A DNA stretch of 64,000 nt from Oscillibacter sp. Its GTDB lineage: Bacteria; Bacillota; Clostridia; Oscillospirales; Oscillospiraceae. The notes under the pieces are model-generated. The model was not told where the DNA came from. It saw only the letters and a program-made list of their open reading frames with translations, and made no database searches. Numbering within the stretch: position 1 is the first letter of the stretch; each line of letters opens with the position of its first letter. A program made the translations under genes and the position numbers. Positions 1-8,775 of this stretch are shown piece after piece. The stretch is taken from assembly GCA_014799925.1 (NCBI GenBank), contig JAAVHC010000003.1, forward strand, positions 26,107 through 90,106. Direction: 5' to 3'.

Positions 1-820
1 CCTGGGTGTCCGGGAGGATGTTGATGTCTCCGAAGCCCTCGCGCCGCATCAGCCGCAGCACCGCGTCCGCCTGGCCGATCCCCACCTCGAAATACAGCCG
101 CCCTTCTTTTGCCAGGGCGGGCTTCCATTTGCCCACGACAGCCCGATAGAAATCCAGCCCGTCCTCCCCGCCGCAGAGGGCCAGGTGAGGCTCGAAGTCC
201 TTCACCGAGCGGTCCAGGGTCTCCATATCCGAGCGCGGTATGTAGGGCGGGTTGCACACGACGCACTGAAAATCCCCGATGGTCCGGGGCGGCGGCTCCA
301 GAGCATCCAGGACCGACGCCTTTACCCGCTCCGTCAGGCCGCACCGGCGGACGTTCTGCCGGCATACCCGTATCGCCGCTTCGGAAATCTCTCCCAGCAG
401 CACCCGGCTGTCCGGAGCGTTGGCGGCTATCGCCAGCCCCACGCAGCCGCTGCCGGCGCAGAGATCCAGCACCCGGCATTTCTCTATGGACTTCACGTGC
501 TCGATGGCAGCCTCCGCCAGGACCTCCGTGTCCGCGCGGGGGATCAGGACGGACTCGTTCACATCCAGAGTCAGGCCGTAGAACTCCCACTCGCCGATGA
601 GGTAGGCCACCGGCTCGCCGCCGATGTGACGCTCCGTCAGAGCGCGGATCGCTGCCTCCACATCCGGGGACATGTACATGGCGCTGTCCCGGTAGAATTC
701 CTCCCGGCTTTTGCCGCTGCCGCAGCAGACCAGCTCCCTGGCCTCCAGTCCCGCGCCGGGAAAACCGGCCCTCAGCAGCTGCCGCCGGATGTCCAGATAT
801 AGGTTTTGGTAGGTCGTCAT
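1..820 (-). CDS. prmC: Release factor glutamine methyltransferase PrmC (partial, C-terminus cut by window edge)
   Basis: Translation of the minus strand from the ATG at 820-818 gives about 273 residues with no stop before base 1. A SAM-binding motif (VLDLCAGSGCVGLAIA, about residues 110-125) and the NPPYIP catalytic motif (about residue 185) identify the N5-glutamine methyltransferase that modifies the GGQ glutamine of peptide-chain release factors RF1/RF2 in the cytoplasm. Family length is about 280-290, so only some 10-15 C-terminal residues are missing. It follows the DUF1385 gene by about 30 bp on the same strand, the usual Firmicutes arrangement (DUF1385-prmC-prfA), so prfA probably lies just outside the window. 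Identification is firm. Confidence 0.93.
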   Translation of the reverse strand, partial: MTTYQNLYLDIRRQLLRAGFPGAGLEARELVCCGSGKSREEFYRDSAMYMSPDVEAAIRALTERHIGGEPVAYLIGEWEFYGLTLDVNESVLIPRADTEVLAEAAIEHVKSIEKCRVLDLCAGSGCVGLAIAANAPDSRVLLGEISEAAIRVCRQNVRRCGLTERVKASVLDALEPPPRTIGDFQCVVCNPPYIPRSDMETLDRSVKDFEPHLALCGGEDGLDFYRAVVGKWKPALAKEGRLYFEVGIGQADAVLRLMRREGFGDINILPDTQ

Positions 821-850
821 GCCGCGTCCCCCCTGCCTATCGTGATCCGT

Positions 851-1801
851 TTACCACTTATCCTTCCCCTTCTCCTCGGGAATGACCCGTTTCAGCGCCT
901 CGATGGCCACCTCCATCATGGCGTCGTCCGGCTCGAAGGTGGTGAAATTCTGCATCCAGAGACCGGGTTTGGCCAGGAAATTGGTCACCGGGTTGTCGTG
1001 ACCGCCTACGTAGCGGTTGAACTCATAGGTGACGCCCACCACAAAGGGCAGCAGCAGCAGCTGGATCAGCATCCGCAGAAATACGTTCCCCACCGGGAAC
1101 AGAGAGAACACCACCGTATTCACCAGAATCGCCACCACAATGACCACCAGCAGGAAGCTGGTGCCGCACCGGGGATGGTGCTTGGACTGGACCCGGACGT
1201 TTTCCACCGTCAGCTCCAGCCCCTTTTCATAGCAGAAGATGCTCTTGTGCTCCGCGCCGTGGTAGGAGAAGGTCCGCCGGATGTCCTTCATCCGGGACAC
1301 GGCGATCATATAGGTCATGAAAATGGCGATGCGCAGCACCGCGTCCACCAGGTTCCGCACCAGCACGCTGTCCGTAACCATTTCCACAAAACTGGCCAGA
1401 AAGGTGGGCAGCAGCATGAACAGCCCGATGGAGAAGCACACGGCCGTCACCACGGAAAAGCCGATGACCGCCTTTTCCATCTTCTCGTTGCCCAGCTTCG
1501 CGTCCAGCCATTTCTCAAATCGGGAGGGCTCCTCCGTCCCGTCCTCCTCCGGGAAGTAGTCCGCGGAGAACATCAGAGCCTTTACCCCCTTATACATGCT
1601 GTCCAGGAAGGTGACGCCGCCCCGGATGAGAGGCAGGCCCAGGATGGGGTATCTGTCCTTGATGAGCTTCAGCTCTTCCTCTTTGATAACCAGCCCCTCC
1701 GGGCCCCGGACCACGATGCACTGCTTCTCCGGGCCCCGCATGAGGATGCCCTCAATGAGGGCCTGACCGCCGATGGTGGTCCTGAATTGATTCTCTGACA
1801 T
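851..1801 (-). CDS. DUF1385 (YqhQ-type) membrane protein
   Basis: This 316-residue protein starts MSENQFRTTIGGQALIEGIL, the conserved N-terminal signature of DUF1385 (GGQALIEGIMMRGP-like). Hydrophobic stretches around residues 105-165 and 205-250 predict several membrane helices, with a HGAEHK motif between them (about residue 180) and an ECGTSF-like RCGTSFL segment. The molecular function of the family is unknown; it is widespread in Firmicutes and usually sits beside prmC/prfA as here, about 30 bp upstream of prmC. The ATG at 1801 is preceded by an AAAGGA ribosome site. The length is normal for the family. Confidence 0.9.
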   Translation of the reverse strand: MSENQFRTTIGGQALIEGILMRGPEKQCIVVRGPEGLVIKEEELKLIKDRYPILGLPLIRGGVTFLDSMYKGVKALMFSADYFPEEDGTEEPSRFEKWLDAKLGNEKMEKAVIGFSVVTAVCFSIGLFMLLPTFLASFVEMVTDSVLVRNLVDAVLRIAIFMTYMIAVSRMKDIRRTFSYHGAEHKSIFCYEKGLELTVENVRVQSKHHPRCGTSFLLVVIVVAILVNTVVFSLFPVGNVFLRMLIQLLLLPFVVGVTYEFNRYVGGHDNPVTNFLAKPGLWMQNFTTFEPDDAMMEVAIEALKRVIPEEKGKDKW

Positions 1802-1852
1802 AGGGTTCCTTTCTTCTTTCGTGCTTTTCGCGCGCGGCGCATGAGGGCCGCG

Positions 1853-3676
1853 CTATCTCCCGGAGTCCTTGTAAATTTCCCGGTACGCTTTCTGTGCCGC
1901 GTCCTCCAGAGCCTGACGGAGCGCGGACTGCACCGCTTCCTCCTCCAGCAGGGCCGTCACGCGGGGCGAGAACCGCCGCCCGCCCAGAGATACGGCCCGC
2001 CTGACCGTATCCTCAAAGGAAGGGCAGGACCCCACTCTCTGGTGATATTGATCCAGCGTGCCCGCCAGCCACTCGGCCAGCGCGATCACGTCCACCATCC
2101 GCCGTTCCGGGCACTGGCTGCGCCGGTAAGAGGCGGGATAGCTCCGGGCCGTGCTCCCGTCGTACCACGCGTGGTGGCCCAGGGCGGCAGAGGCGTACCG
2201 GCTGGTGGAGGCCCGCCCCTGGAGCAGCCCGCGGCCCGCCTCCGTGTGCAGGCGCGCCATCTCATACTCCATCGGAAACCACCGGCGGGCCACGCGGGTG
2301 TGGATCTCCACGCAGTTGACCTTGCCCGCGTCATGGAAGAGGCCGCAGCCCTCGGCATAGTCCAGCACGGCCTCCCTCTTTTTGGCCGGGTCGGAAATGT
2401 CCCGGATGAAGGGAATGTCGTCAAAGAAGCCGCCGTCCCGCTCCAGCAGGAAACCGCACAGAACCTTCGCCATCTCCGCCACAGCGCGGCTGTGAATATA
2501 GAGCTCCGGGGAGAAGTGGAGGATCAGCCGGTGCAGGAAGTCCCGGTAAGGGATGGTCTGCTCCAGCTCCACAAAGGTGCAGATGAGCTGCCGGAGATAG
2601 TAAAACAGGCTCTCATTTTCCTGATCCGGCGGGAACACATTCAGATAGGACCGGACGCGGCGGTACAGCCCGGCGATATAAAAGCGCTCGCGCTGCCCGA
2701 TCCGCTCCGGATACTGGGACATATACATGCAGTAGTAGGCGGGCAGGGAGATATTGGCGTACATTCCTTCCCGGGTGAAATCCCGGCTGTCCGCGGTATC
2801 AATCAGGCGCTCAAGCCGCTGAAGGAGGTAATCCAGACTGCGGACCCCGCAGTAAAACTCAATGGCCTCAGAGTGAAAGACCTGACGGGGCGTAGGGTCG
2901 GCCCCCCGTTCGGCAATGTAGACGGAGCGCATGATGTCCGCCACATCCCGGCCGGACATCGCGTGTTCCTTTGAATAGGAGATACTGGCCGCCATCAGCT
3001 GATGGGTGCTCCGCACGTATTTTTCCCAGGGGAGCTGCGGAGCCAGCGTCCGATAATACGGGTTTTCCATGATTTCCAGGGCCTCTTTCAGCTGGTGCGT
3101 CCGCTCCCCCACAGCGCGGAACTGGCCCAGAGCCCGGTTGGCAACGGAGCGGATGATATAGCCGCGGGTCTCGTCGTCTTCGATCCGATCGAACTCCCAC
3201 AGATAGGAGGCCGCCTCCTGGAAGTACTTCCGGGTCTGGACGAAGTAATGCCCCACGAGGTCCTTCTCCATGTTCACCAGCTTGTTGCTCAGGGCAAACC
3301 ATCCCATGCCCAGCCAGTACAGATGCTCGATGAGGTCCGCCTGGTTCTCTTCCTGCCGCGCCAGGGCCACCAGAGACTGCTGCACCTGGCACGGAATCCC
3401 CACGTCCACCTGGCCGGGACTGGCCAGCAGCCTGGTGGAGAACTCCTGAAGGGCCTGCCGTTCCTCCTCGTCCGCCTCGGAGAGATGGTCCAGGGCGGGC
3501 AGCAGCTTTTCCCGCAGCAGCTCCATATTTCGCTGGATCAGCTGCCTTTTTCGCGCGCACTGGGCCAGCAGCCGGTCTGTATATTTTTCCAGAGACCGGT
3601 CCTCCGGGCCGGGCCGGAGGTTTAAGGAGACAAATTCCTTTACATTGGCAATGTATTCCTCCTGATATGCCCTCAC
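1853..3676 (-). CDS. HD-domain phosphohydrolase-like protein
   Basis: A 607-residue cytoplasmic protein with no signal peptide or membrane helix. Residues 1-380 are largely helical and unrecognised. The C-terminal part holds an HD-type metal-binding pattern: H at about residue 393 (HSRAVAEMA), FHDAGK at about 447 and further histidines (LHTEAG about 470, LGHHAW about 495), resembling HD-GYP/HDc phosphohydrolases, although the GYP triplet itself is not evident. Substrate unknown; cyclic-dinucleotide or nucleotide hydrolysis is only a family-based guess. It starts at a GTG with AGGAAGG about 10 bases upstream. It follows the hybrid histidine kinase gene on the same strand by about 115 bp and may act with it in signalling. 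Confidence 0.7.
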   Translation of the reverse strand: MRAYQEEYIANVKEFVSLNLRPGPEDRSLEKYTDRLLAQCARKRQLIQRNMELLREKLLPALDHLSEADEEERQALQEFSTRLLASPGQVDVGIPCQVQQSLVALARQEENQADLIEHLYWLGMGWFALSNKLVNMEKDLVGHYFVQTRKYFQEAASYLWEFDRIEDDETRGYIIRSVANRALGQFRAVGERTHQLKEALEIMENPYYRTLAPQLPWEKYVRSTHQLMAASISYSKEHAMSGRDVADIMRSVYIAERGADPTPRQVFHSEAIEFYCGVRSLDYLLQRLERLIDTADSRDFTREGMYANISLPAYYCMYMSQYPERIGQRERFYIAGLYRRVRSYLNVFPPDQENESLFYYLRQLICTFVELEQTIPYRDFLHRLILHFSPELYIHSRAVAEMAKVLCGFLLERDGGFFDDIPFIRDISDPAKKREAVLDYAEGCGLFHDAGKVNCVEIHTRVARRWFPMEYEMARLHTEAGRGLLQGRASTSRYASAALGHHAWYDGSTARSYPASYRRSQCPERRMVDVIALAEWLAGTLDQYHQRVGSCPSFEDTVRRAVSLGGRRFSPRVTALLEEEAVQSALRQALEDAAQKAYREIYKDSGR

Positions 3677-3790
3677 TGTGTATCATCCCTTCCTGGTTTG
3701 CGGGTTGGTCCGCGCCTTTGCAGACCCGCATTCATAACGATAACCGGCGGATGCCGGCTGACTGACGCCGGCTGTAAATTCCGGCAGCAG

Positions 3791-6148
3791 TCAGCGGCTC
3801 AGAAGCCCCTTGCGCTCCAGCACCTCCTGAACGGCGGCCTCCAGCTGATCGATCACAATGGGCTTGGACACATGGGCGTCCATTCCCGCCTCCAGCGCGT
3901 CCCGGATGTCGTCCATAAAGGCGTTGGCCGTCATGGCAATGATGGGAATCTGCTCCGCGCAGGGGTGGCCGCTGCTCCGGATGGCCCGGGTGGCCTCATA
4001 TCCGTTGAGCAGGGGCATCTGCACATCCATGAAAATGATATCGTACTGGCCGGGCCGGGAGCTCAGGAATTTCTCCACGGCCTCCTGACCGTCCGCCGCC
4101 GCTTCGCACTCGGCTCCCAGTGTGGTGAGTATCTTGGTAAGGATAATCCGGTTGACCTCAATGTCGTCCACTACCAGAATATGCAGCCCCTTCACGGCGC
4201 TGCGCTTCTCCTTCGGATGAGCCGGAGGCCGGCCCGCTTCCATCATCCGCCGGACGGCTTCCTTGAAATTACTTATGAAAAAGGGCTTGGGCAGGAAGTT
4301 CCTGATGCCCACCTCCATCGCCTCCTGCTCGATGTCGGCCCAGTCGTGGGCGGTAAACATCAGGACGGGAAGCTTGCGCGGGTTATTCTGCCGGATAAGC
4401 CGGGCGGTCTCCATGCCGTTCAGATCGGGCATTTCCCAGTCCAGCAGGACCAGGTCGTAGGGCCGGCCCGCCTCCTGGGCGGCGCGGATGCTCCGGAGGG
4501 CCTCCTCTCCACTGGTGGCGCAGTGGGTCTCTACGCCCATCCCGCTCATCTTCTTCACAATGCTCCGGCAGACATCCTCGTCATCGTCCGCCACAATCAT
4601 CCGGGTGATGCCGTGGTTCTTCCAGAACTTCGGATCGACCCCCGCGCCCTCCTGAATGCTCAGATCCAGCTCTACGGTGAAGGTGCTCCCCTTGCCCAGG
4701 GTGCTGTCTACGCGGATCGTTCCTCCCATCAGGTCTACCAGGCTCTTCGTGATGGCCATACCCAGTCCGGTGCCCTGGATCTTATTGAGCATGGTGGTCT
4801 GCTCGCGGGTAAAGGGGTCGAAGATCACTTTCTGATAGTCCTCGGACATGCCCATGCCGTTGTCGCTGATCACGAAGCGGATGCGCTCGTACTTTTTGCT
4901 GGTCTGGGGCAGCTCTGTCACCCGCATCTCGATCCTGCCCCCCTTGGGGGTGTACTTCACCGCGTTGGACAGGATGTTGATGAGAATCTGGTTGAGGCGC
5001 AGTTTGTCCCCCAGCAGATCCTCGTGGGGGAGGGCGGAGGCATAAATCTCGAAGGTCTGGTCCTTCGCCCGGGCCTGGGGACGGATGATGGTGTTCAGCC
5101 CCTCAATAACCTCCGCCAGGTTCATCTCGGAAATATTCAGCACGGTGTTGCCGCTCTCGATCTTGTTCATGTCCAGCACGTCGTTGATGAGGCCCAGCAG
5201 GTGCTGGCTGGCGGCGGAGATCTTCTGAGTGTACTCCAGCACCTGCTCAGAGTTGTCCACATCCTCCCGCAGCAGCTCCAGAAAACCCATAATGGCGTTC
5301 ATGGGGGTGCGGATATCGTGACTGACGCTGCTGAGAAACGCGCTCTTGGCCTTATTGGCCACCTGGGCGATATCCAGGGCCTCCCTGAGGGAGGTCTGGG
5401 CGTTGTGCTCCTTGGTGCGGTCGGAGATATAGAATACGATTTTTCTGGCCCCCTGCACCGACACGCAGGAGATCCTCTCATGGAACCACCGGTGCTCCCC
5501 GGTCCTGGGATTGACCCGCTCGGTTTCCATAATGTCCAGCGTTGAGTCCGACTCCATCCGGAGCAGCTCCTCCCGGCTGGCGGCGCTTCTGGTGATGTAC
5601 CGGGCCGCCCCCAGACCGTCCACTCCCCGTTTCAGGTCCTCCGGGGTGATGCCCAGCACCCGTTCCATGTTGTCGCTGGCGTACTCCAGCCGGTTTCCCG
5701 CGTCGTTGAATATTATGTATACATCGCCGCCCAGGAAGGATGAGATGACATGATGTATCTGCTCCTGATACCGGTTCATCCGATCCTGCCGGAAGCCGTC
5801 CAGCCAGCGCCGGAAGCGGAAGCGGCTCTCCTCATCGGACATGGGCACCACCCAGACATCCCTGATCCGGTCGAGACTCCCGGACAGCAGCGGGAATTGC
5901 TCCGCGCCGGCCAGCACCACCAGCTCGGCGTCCTCCTTCCGGCCGGAAATCAGCATCTCCAGCATATCCGTGCCCGGGGACCGGATGTCCGCCAGAATCA
6001 GGTCCGCGCTTTCCAGCAGCGAAGCCTCCGCCTGATCGCTTTCCGTATAGGTGCAGGTGAAACCCTCCGGCAGGGGCTCTTCCCTGATCAGGGCAAACAG
6101 TTCTCTCTCATGTCCGACGAAGTAGAGTTGGATATGGCAGTGATACAT
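3791..6148 (-). CDS. Hybrid sensor histidine kinase with two receiver domains
   Basis: I start this protein (785 residues) at the ATG at 6148, which has a GGAAGGGAA ribosome site; the open frame continues upstream to 6442 but that part overlaps the promoter and a hairpin. Order: a degenerate receiver-like N-terminus (1-125), a PAS-type sensor (about 145-260), HisKA with the phospho-accepting His in SHDIRTPMNAIMGF (about 275), HATPase (NILSNAVKYT about 394; GTGLGMAI about 462), REC1 (LLDWEMPD, Asp about 570) and REC2 (IIFMDVQMP, Asp about 706). No membrane helix is apparent, so the signal is probably cytoplasmic. No separate response-regulator gene is adjacent; the HD-domain gene follows. The signal and output are unknown. 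Confidence 0.92.
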   Translation of the reverse strand: MYHCHIQLYFVGHERELFALIREEPLPEGFTCTYTESDQAEASLLESADLILADIRSPGTDMLEMLISGRKEDAELVVLAGAEQFPLLSGSLDRIRDVWVVPMSDEESRFRFRRWLDGFRQDRMNRYQEQIHHVISSFLGGDVYIIFNDAGNRLEYASDNMERVLGITPEDLKRGVDGLGAARYITRSAASREELLRMESDSTLDIMETERVNPRTGEHRWFHERISCVSVQGARKIVFYISDRTKEHNAQTSLREALDIAQVANKAKSAFLSSVSHDIRTPMNAIMGFLELLREDVDNSEQVLEYTQKISAASQHLLGLINDVLDMNKIESGNTVLNISEMNLAEVIEGLNTIIRPQARAKDQTFEIYASALPHEDLLGDKLRLNQILINILSNAVKYTPKGGRIEMRVTELPQTSKKYERIRFVISDNGMGMSEDYQKVIFDPFTREQTTMLNKIQGTGLGMAITKSLVDLMGGTIRVDSTLGKGSTFTVELDLSIQEGAGVDPKFWKNHGITRMIVADDDEDVCRSIVKKMSGMGVETHCATSGEEALRSIRAAQEAGRPYDLVLLDWEMPDLNGMETARLIRQNNPRKLPVLMFTAHDWADIEQEAMEVGIRNFLPKPFFISNFKEAVRRMMEAGRPPAHPKEKRSAVKGLHILVVDDIEVNRIILTKILTTLGAECEAAADGQEAVEKFLSSRPGQYDIIFMDVQMPLLNGYEATRAIRSSGHPCAEQIPIIAMTANAFMDDIRDALEAGMDAHVSKPIVIDQLEAAVQEVLERKGLLSR

Positions 6149-6230
6149 TTCCCTTCCACCCCCATGGTACCACAAAGTAATTCTGGCCGCTGTCCTGCGC
6201 CCGCGTGGCCGGGCAGCTTTTGCGGCAAGC

Positions 6231-6276
6231 AAAAAACCGACCCGGCAGACCGTACGAACGTCGGCATTGGGTCGGG
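6231..6276 (-). terminator. Terminator-like hairpin in the leader of the hybrid kinase gene
   Basis: On the minus strand CCGACCC and GGGTCGG (paired bases at 6275-6269 and 6243-6237) are followed by TTTTTT. The hairpin lies between the predicted promoter (6339-6366) and the start codon (6148), so it sits in the transcribed leader, as an attenuator would. No known riboswitch class was recognised. Confidence 0.5.
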
Positions 6277-6338
6277 TTTTGTATGGCAGACAATGGTCAC
6301 ACCGGCAACACAAACGAACAATGTTCTCTTTAAAGCCT

Positions 6339-6366
6339 ATTATAGTACGATAAGCGAAAATTGCAA
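6339..6366 (-). promoter_or_regulatory. Sigma-A-type promoter of the hybrid kinase gene
   Basis: Minus strand: TTGCAA (6366-6361), 16-base spacer, TATAAT (6344-6339). It gives a leader of about 185 nt before the ATG at 6148, which also argues against the longer upstream open frame. Confidence 0.7.
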
Positions 6367-6448
6367 GCGGTATCTGTAAACAAATTTTGAAATTCGGGTT
6401 GATCCGCGGTTCCCCGCCCGGGCGGCGGTGAAGCGTGGACATATTATT

Positions 6449-6493
6449 GCCGCGGCTGAAAAGAACCCAAAGGATTCTCTTCAGCCGCGGCAG
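6449..6493 (-). terminator. Hairpin downstream of ricT
   Basis: A long inverted repeat (GCCGCGGCTGAA... / ...TTCAGCCGCGGC) with arms of about 17 bases lies 55 bases past the ricT stop on the minus strand. There is no long T-run, so it may be a terminator or only a 3' end stabiliser. Confidence 0.5.
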
Positions 6494-6548
6494 CGATACG
6501 AAGCCGTATTCACAGGCGCCGCGCGATTGCCGGGCGATCCCGTCCGCG

Positions 6549-7823
6549 TCAGCCTTCTCCGCCGTTTCCCCTGCCTCTGGGCCGCCTGCGGGGATAGCGG
6601 CGGTTGCTGTTCGGCTTGCCCTCCTGACCGGACTGCTGGCGCGCGGCCCGGTCGGCGGCGGCTTTTTTCTCGGCGGTGGTGTCGGTGACGGCGCGGACGG
6701 AGAGCTTTTCCACCCGGTCGGCCTTGGGAGCGCGGACGGGACGGTCCTGCTTCTGGCTCCGGACCGTGTTGGGCTTCTCGGCCGGCTGCTGCTGGCGGGG
6801 CTTACCGCCCTTGACGCGGCCGCGGCGGCGGTTGGCGGAGCGGTCCTCCCCGTCGTCAGACTGCGGCGCGGCCAGGACGGAGGACACGGGGATAGGGGTG
6901 CGGCCCGCGCCGGGACGGCGGTTCAGCCGGAACCAGGCCTCCTCCTCGCCCTCGCCCGCCGTCAGACGGGCAGGACGGTCCTTGGGGATCTCAATGCCCT
7001 CCCGGCTGCCCTTGCCGTTGCGGAGGACGCGGATCTCGGCGGTCTTATAGCGCCTGGGCGACTCCGGGGCGCTGTCCAGGCGGACCTGGACCTGCTCCCG
7101 AAGCAGATCCACGCCGCTGACGTTGCCCACGCCGTCGGGGGTGTCCACAAAGCTGTCGTTCTTGGGCATCCGGCCGGCGGCGTCCTCATAGGCCGCCTGC
7201 TCGTATTTCAGGCAGCACATCAGCCGCCCGCAGGTGCCGGAAATCTTGGAGGGGTTCAGGCTGAGGCTCTGGGTTTTGGCCATCTTGATGGATACGGGGA
7301 TAAACTCGTCCAGGAACTGGCTGCAGCAGAGGGGCCTGCCGCAGATGCCCAGACCGCCCAGCATCTTCGCCTCGTCCCGGACGCCAATCTGCCGGAGCTC
7401 GATCCGGGCCCGGAACACGCTGGCCAGATCCTTGACCAGCTCCCGGAAGTCCACACGGCCGTCGGCGGTAAAGAAAAAGATGATCTTGTTGCCCTCAAAG
7501 CTGCACTCCACGCTGACCAGCTTCATTTCCAGCCCGTGGGCGGCGATCTTCTGCTCGCAGATGCCGAAGGCCTCTTTTTCCCGCTTCCGGTTATAGGCGG
7601 CGGAGCGGTGGTCGTTCTCCGTGGCGATGCGCACCACGGGGCGCAGGGGCTGCACCACGGCCTGATCCGGAACCTCGTGGTTCGCCTCGACGCAGCGGGC
7701 GTATTCCATGCCCTGGGCGGTTTCCACCACCACGTAGGTATCGGGCTCGATCCGGAGCCCGCGGGGATCAAAGTAGTAATTTTTGCTTCCGCCGCGAAAG
7801 CGGACGCTGATGACTTCTGCCAT
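6549..7823 (-). CDS. ricT: RicT/YaaT (PSP1 domain) regulator of RNase Y
   Basis: The 424-residue protein carries the PSP1 domain and the conserved cysteines of the family: GICGRPLCC around residue 158 and CGRLMCC around residue 198. In Bacillus subtilis RicT forms a complex with RicA and RicF that carries Fe-S clusters and directs RNase Y to mRNA targets. Residues after about 290 form a basic, Arg/Gln/Lys-rich low-complexity tail, longer than in the Bacillus protein, that may bind RNA. It normally follows holB directly; here a hairpin-ended element (7890-8985) lies between the two genes, so it may have lost read-through from the holB promoter. Confidence 0.93.
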   Translation of the reverse strand: MAEVISVRFRGGSKNYYFDPRGLRIEPDTYVVVETAQGMEYARCVEANHEVPDQAVVQPLRPVVRIATENDHRSAAYNRKREKEAFGICEQKIAAHGLEMKLVSVECSFEGNKIIFFFTADGRVDFRELVKDLASVFRARIELRQIGVRDEAKMLGGLGICGRPLCCSQFLDEFIPVSIKMAKTQSLSLNPSKISGTCGRLMCCLKYEQAAYEDAAGRMPKNDSFVDTPDGVGNVSGVDLLREQVQVRLDSAPESPRRYKTAEIRVLRNGKGSREGIEIPKDRPARLTAGEGEEEAWFRLNRRPGAGRTPIPVSSVLAAPQSDDGEDRSANRRRGRVKGGKPRQQQPAEKPNTVRSQKQDRPVRAPKADRVEKLSVRAVTDTTAEKKAAADRAARQQSGQEGKPNSNRRYPRRRPRGRGNGGEG

Positions 7824-7889
7824 AGTTTAGATTCCTCTTTTCTTTGCCGTTGTTCCAACGGCAAGGGATGGTCGGTTCTATTCGTTGCA

Positions 7890-8190
7890 TCGGGGCCTGC
7901 GCGGCCCCGGACCCCGCGGTTACTTTTTGTGCGAACAAAAAGTAACCAAAAAGTCGCTTAAACCCGTGGGGCGGCCATAGGCCGCCTTAGGGCTGGGGCC
8001 GCTTTCAGCGGCCTAACGCCTACGGTTTAAGAATCCCTTATATTTACGGGGGGTATTTTATTTTGCGCCCGTGGCACGGTCTGTTTTGCCTACCGTACTG
8101 CCGGCCGCTTCGCCCCTCTTCAGCGCCTGTTTCAGTGTGGTCATCGGTAATCCCTACCGCCTCGCTTCGGGTTCTCCCGGCGCACCCCGC
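7890..8190 (-). repeat. Left arm of element E1
   Basis: Read on the minus strand, this arm matches the right arm and the 3' half of E3. Between the terminal hairpin and the XRE stop lie a long imperfect stem (about 7955-8030) and the shared blocks near 8066-8085 and 8160-8185. No gene is supported in this 370-base stretch (7824-8192). Confidence 0.7.
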
Positions 8191-8192
8191 CA

Positions 8193-8420
8193 TTATCGCG
8201 GCTCCGGATTGTCCGACAACCCCAGCAGATAATCGGCGGATACCTTGTAATGTTCGCAGATCAGGGCAAATCGCTCTATCGTTGTCGTTCGTTTGCCCTT
8301 TTCCATCTCGCTGACATGGCTTTTGACCGTACCGACAGCTTCTGCTAAATCAAGCTGCGTCTCATGATGTTGTTTCCGAATCGCTAATAAGCGCTGTCCG
8401 AACTTTTCTTTTGTAAACAT
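8193..8420 (-). CDS. Small XRE-family helix-turn-helix repressor
   Basis: A 75-residue protein from the ATG at 8420 (GGAG ribosome site at the right distance; a longer open frame upstream overlaps the divergent promoter). Residues 5-65 form a Cro/C1-type HTH (LDLAEAVGTVKSHVSEMEKG, then IERFALICEHYKVSADYLLGL). It is transcribed away from the 89-residue gene at 8506 and very probably represses the shared intergenic region, where two ACAAGTTCT direct repeats flank the -10 box. Its last codons run up to the left arm of element E1, so it is cargo of that element. The base composition is clearly lower in GC than the neighbouring holB and ricT. Confidence 0.85.
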   Translation of the reverse strand: MFTKEKFGQRLLAIRKQHHETQLDLAEAVGTVKSHVSEMEKGKRTTTIERFALICEHYKVSADYLLGLSDNPEPR

Positions 8421-8429
8421 ATTTTCTCC

Positions 8430-8458
8430 TTGACAAGTTCTCAGAATGGGAATATAAT
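8430..8458 (+). promoter_or_regulatory. Perfect consensus sigma-A promoter with likely XRE operators
   Basis: TTGACA (8430-8435), 17-base spacer, TATAAT (8453-8458), an exact match to consensus. ACAAGTTCT occurs at 8433-8441, overlapping the -35 end, and again at 8467-8475, just after the expected start point. This is a classical repressor-operator layout. The promoter faces the DUF6809-like gene. Confidence 0.85.
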
Positions 8459-8505
8459 TAAAACAAACAAGTTCTTGAATGTCGAATATCAGAAAGGGAC
8501 AAAAC

Positions 8506-8775
8506 ATGAACATTTTAGATAAAATATATGACGAAATTTATCTTGAGGAAGAACCTGGCACGGAGGAATATAGGAAGCTACGGAAAAGCTACTTTGCGGC
8601 CTGGGATAAAGTGGAAGAAATATTAGGCGGAGGATTTTCTGACGAGGTATGGAACGCGGTAGTGCAACTGAACACCGCCCAAAATCGTAATTGTTTCAAA
8701 GAAGGTTTTTGTCTGGGAGTTCAGTTGATGTTGGAAGCCTACTCCTTGCCGGGAGGACCCGAAGCGATACGGTAG
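8506..8775 (+). CDS. DUF6809-like small protein in element E1
   Basis: An 89-residue protein from the ATG at 8506, preceded by AAAGGGA. It is acidic and helical; the segment FKEGFCLGVQLMLEAY (about residues 64-79) resembles the FxxGFRLGxxLMxEx motif of DUF6809, small Firmicutes proteins of unknown function often found beside XRE regulators. The last residues (LPGGPEAIR) are encoded by the conserved start of the E1 right arm, so the C-terminus is fused into the repeat. Driven by a consensus promoter that the divergent repressor probably controls. Family assignment is by remembered motif only. Confidence 0.6.
   Translation: MNILDKIYDEIYLEEEPGTEEYRKLRKSYFAAWDKVEEILGGGFSDEVWNAVVQLNTAQNRNCFKEGFCLGVQLMLEAYSLPGGPEAIR

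Noticed and set aside
6231..6276. c-di-GMP or other known riboswitch before the hybrid kinase
   Set aside because: The conserved cores of known classes that I can recognise are not present; only the hairpin with T-run is supported.
6149..6442. N-terminal extension of the hybrid kinase
   Set aside because: The extra 98 codons span the promoter and leader hairpin and show no domain; the ATG at 6148 has a strong ribosome site.
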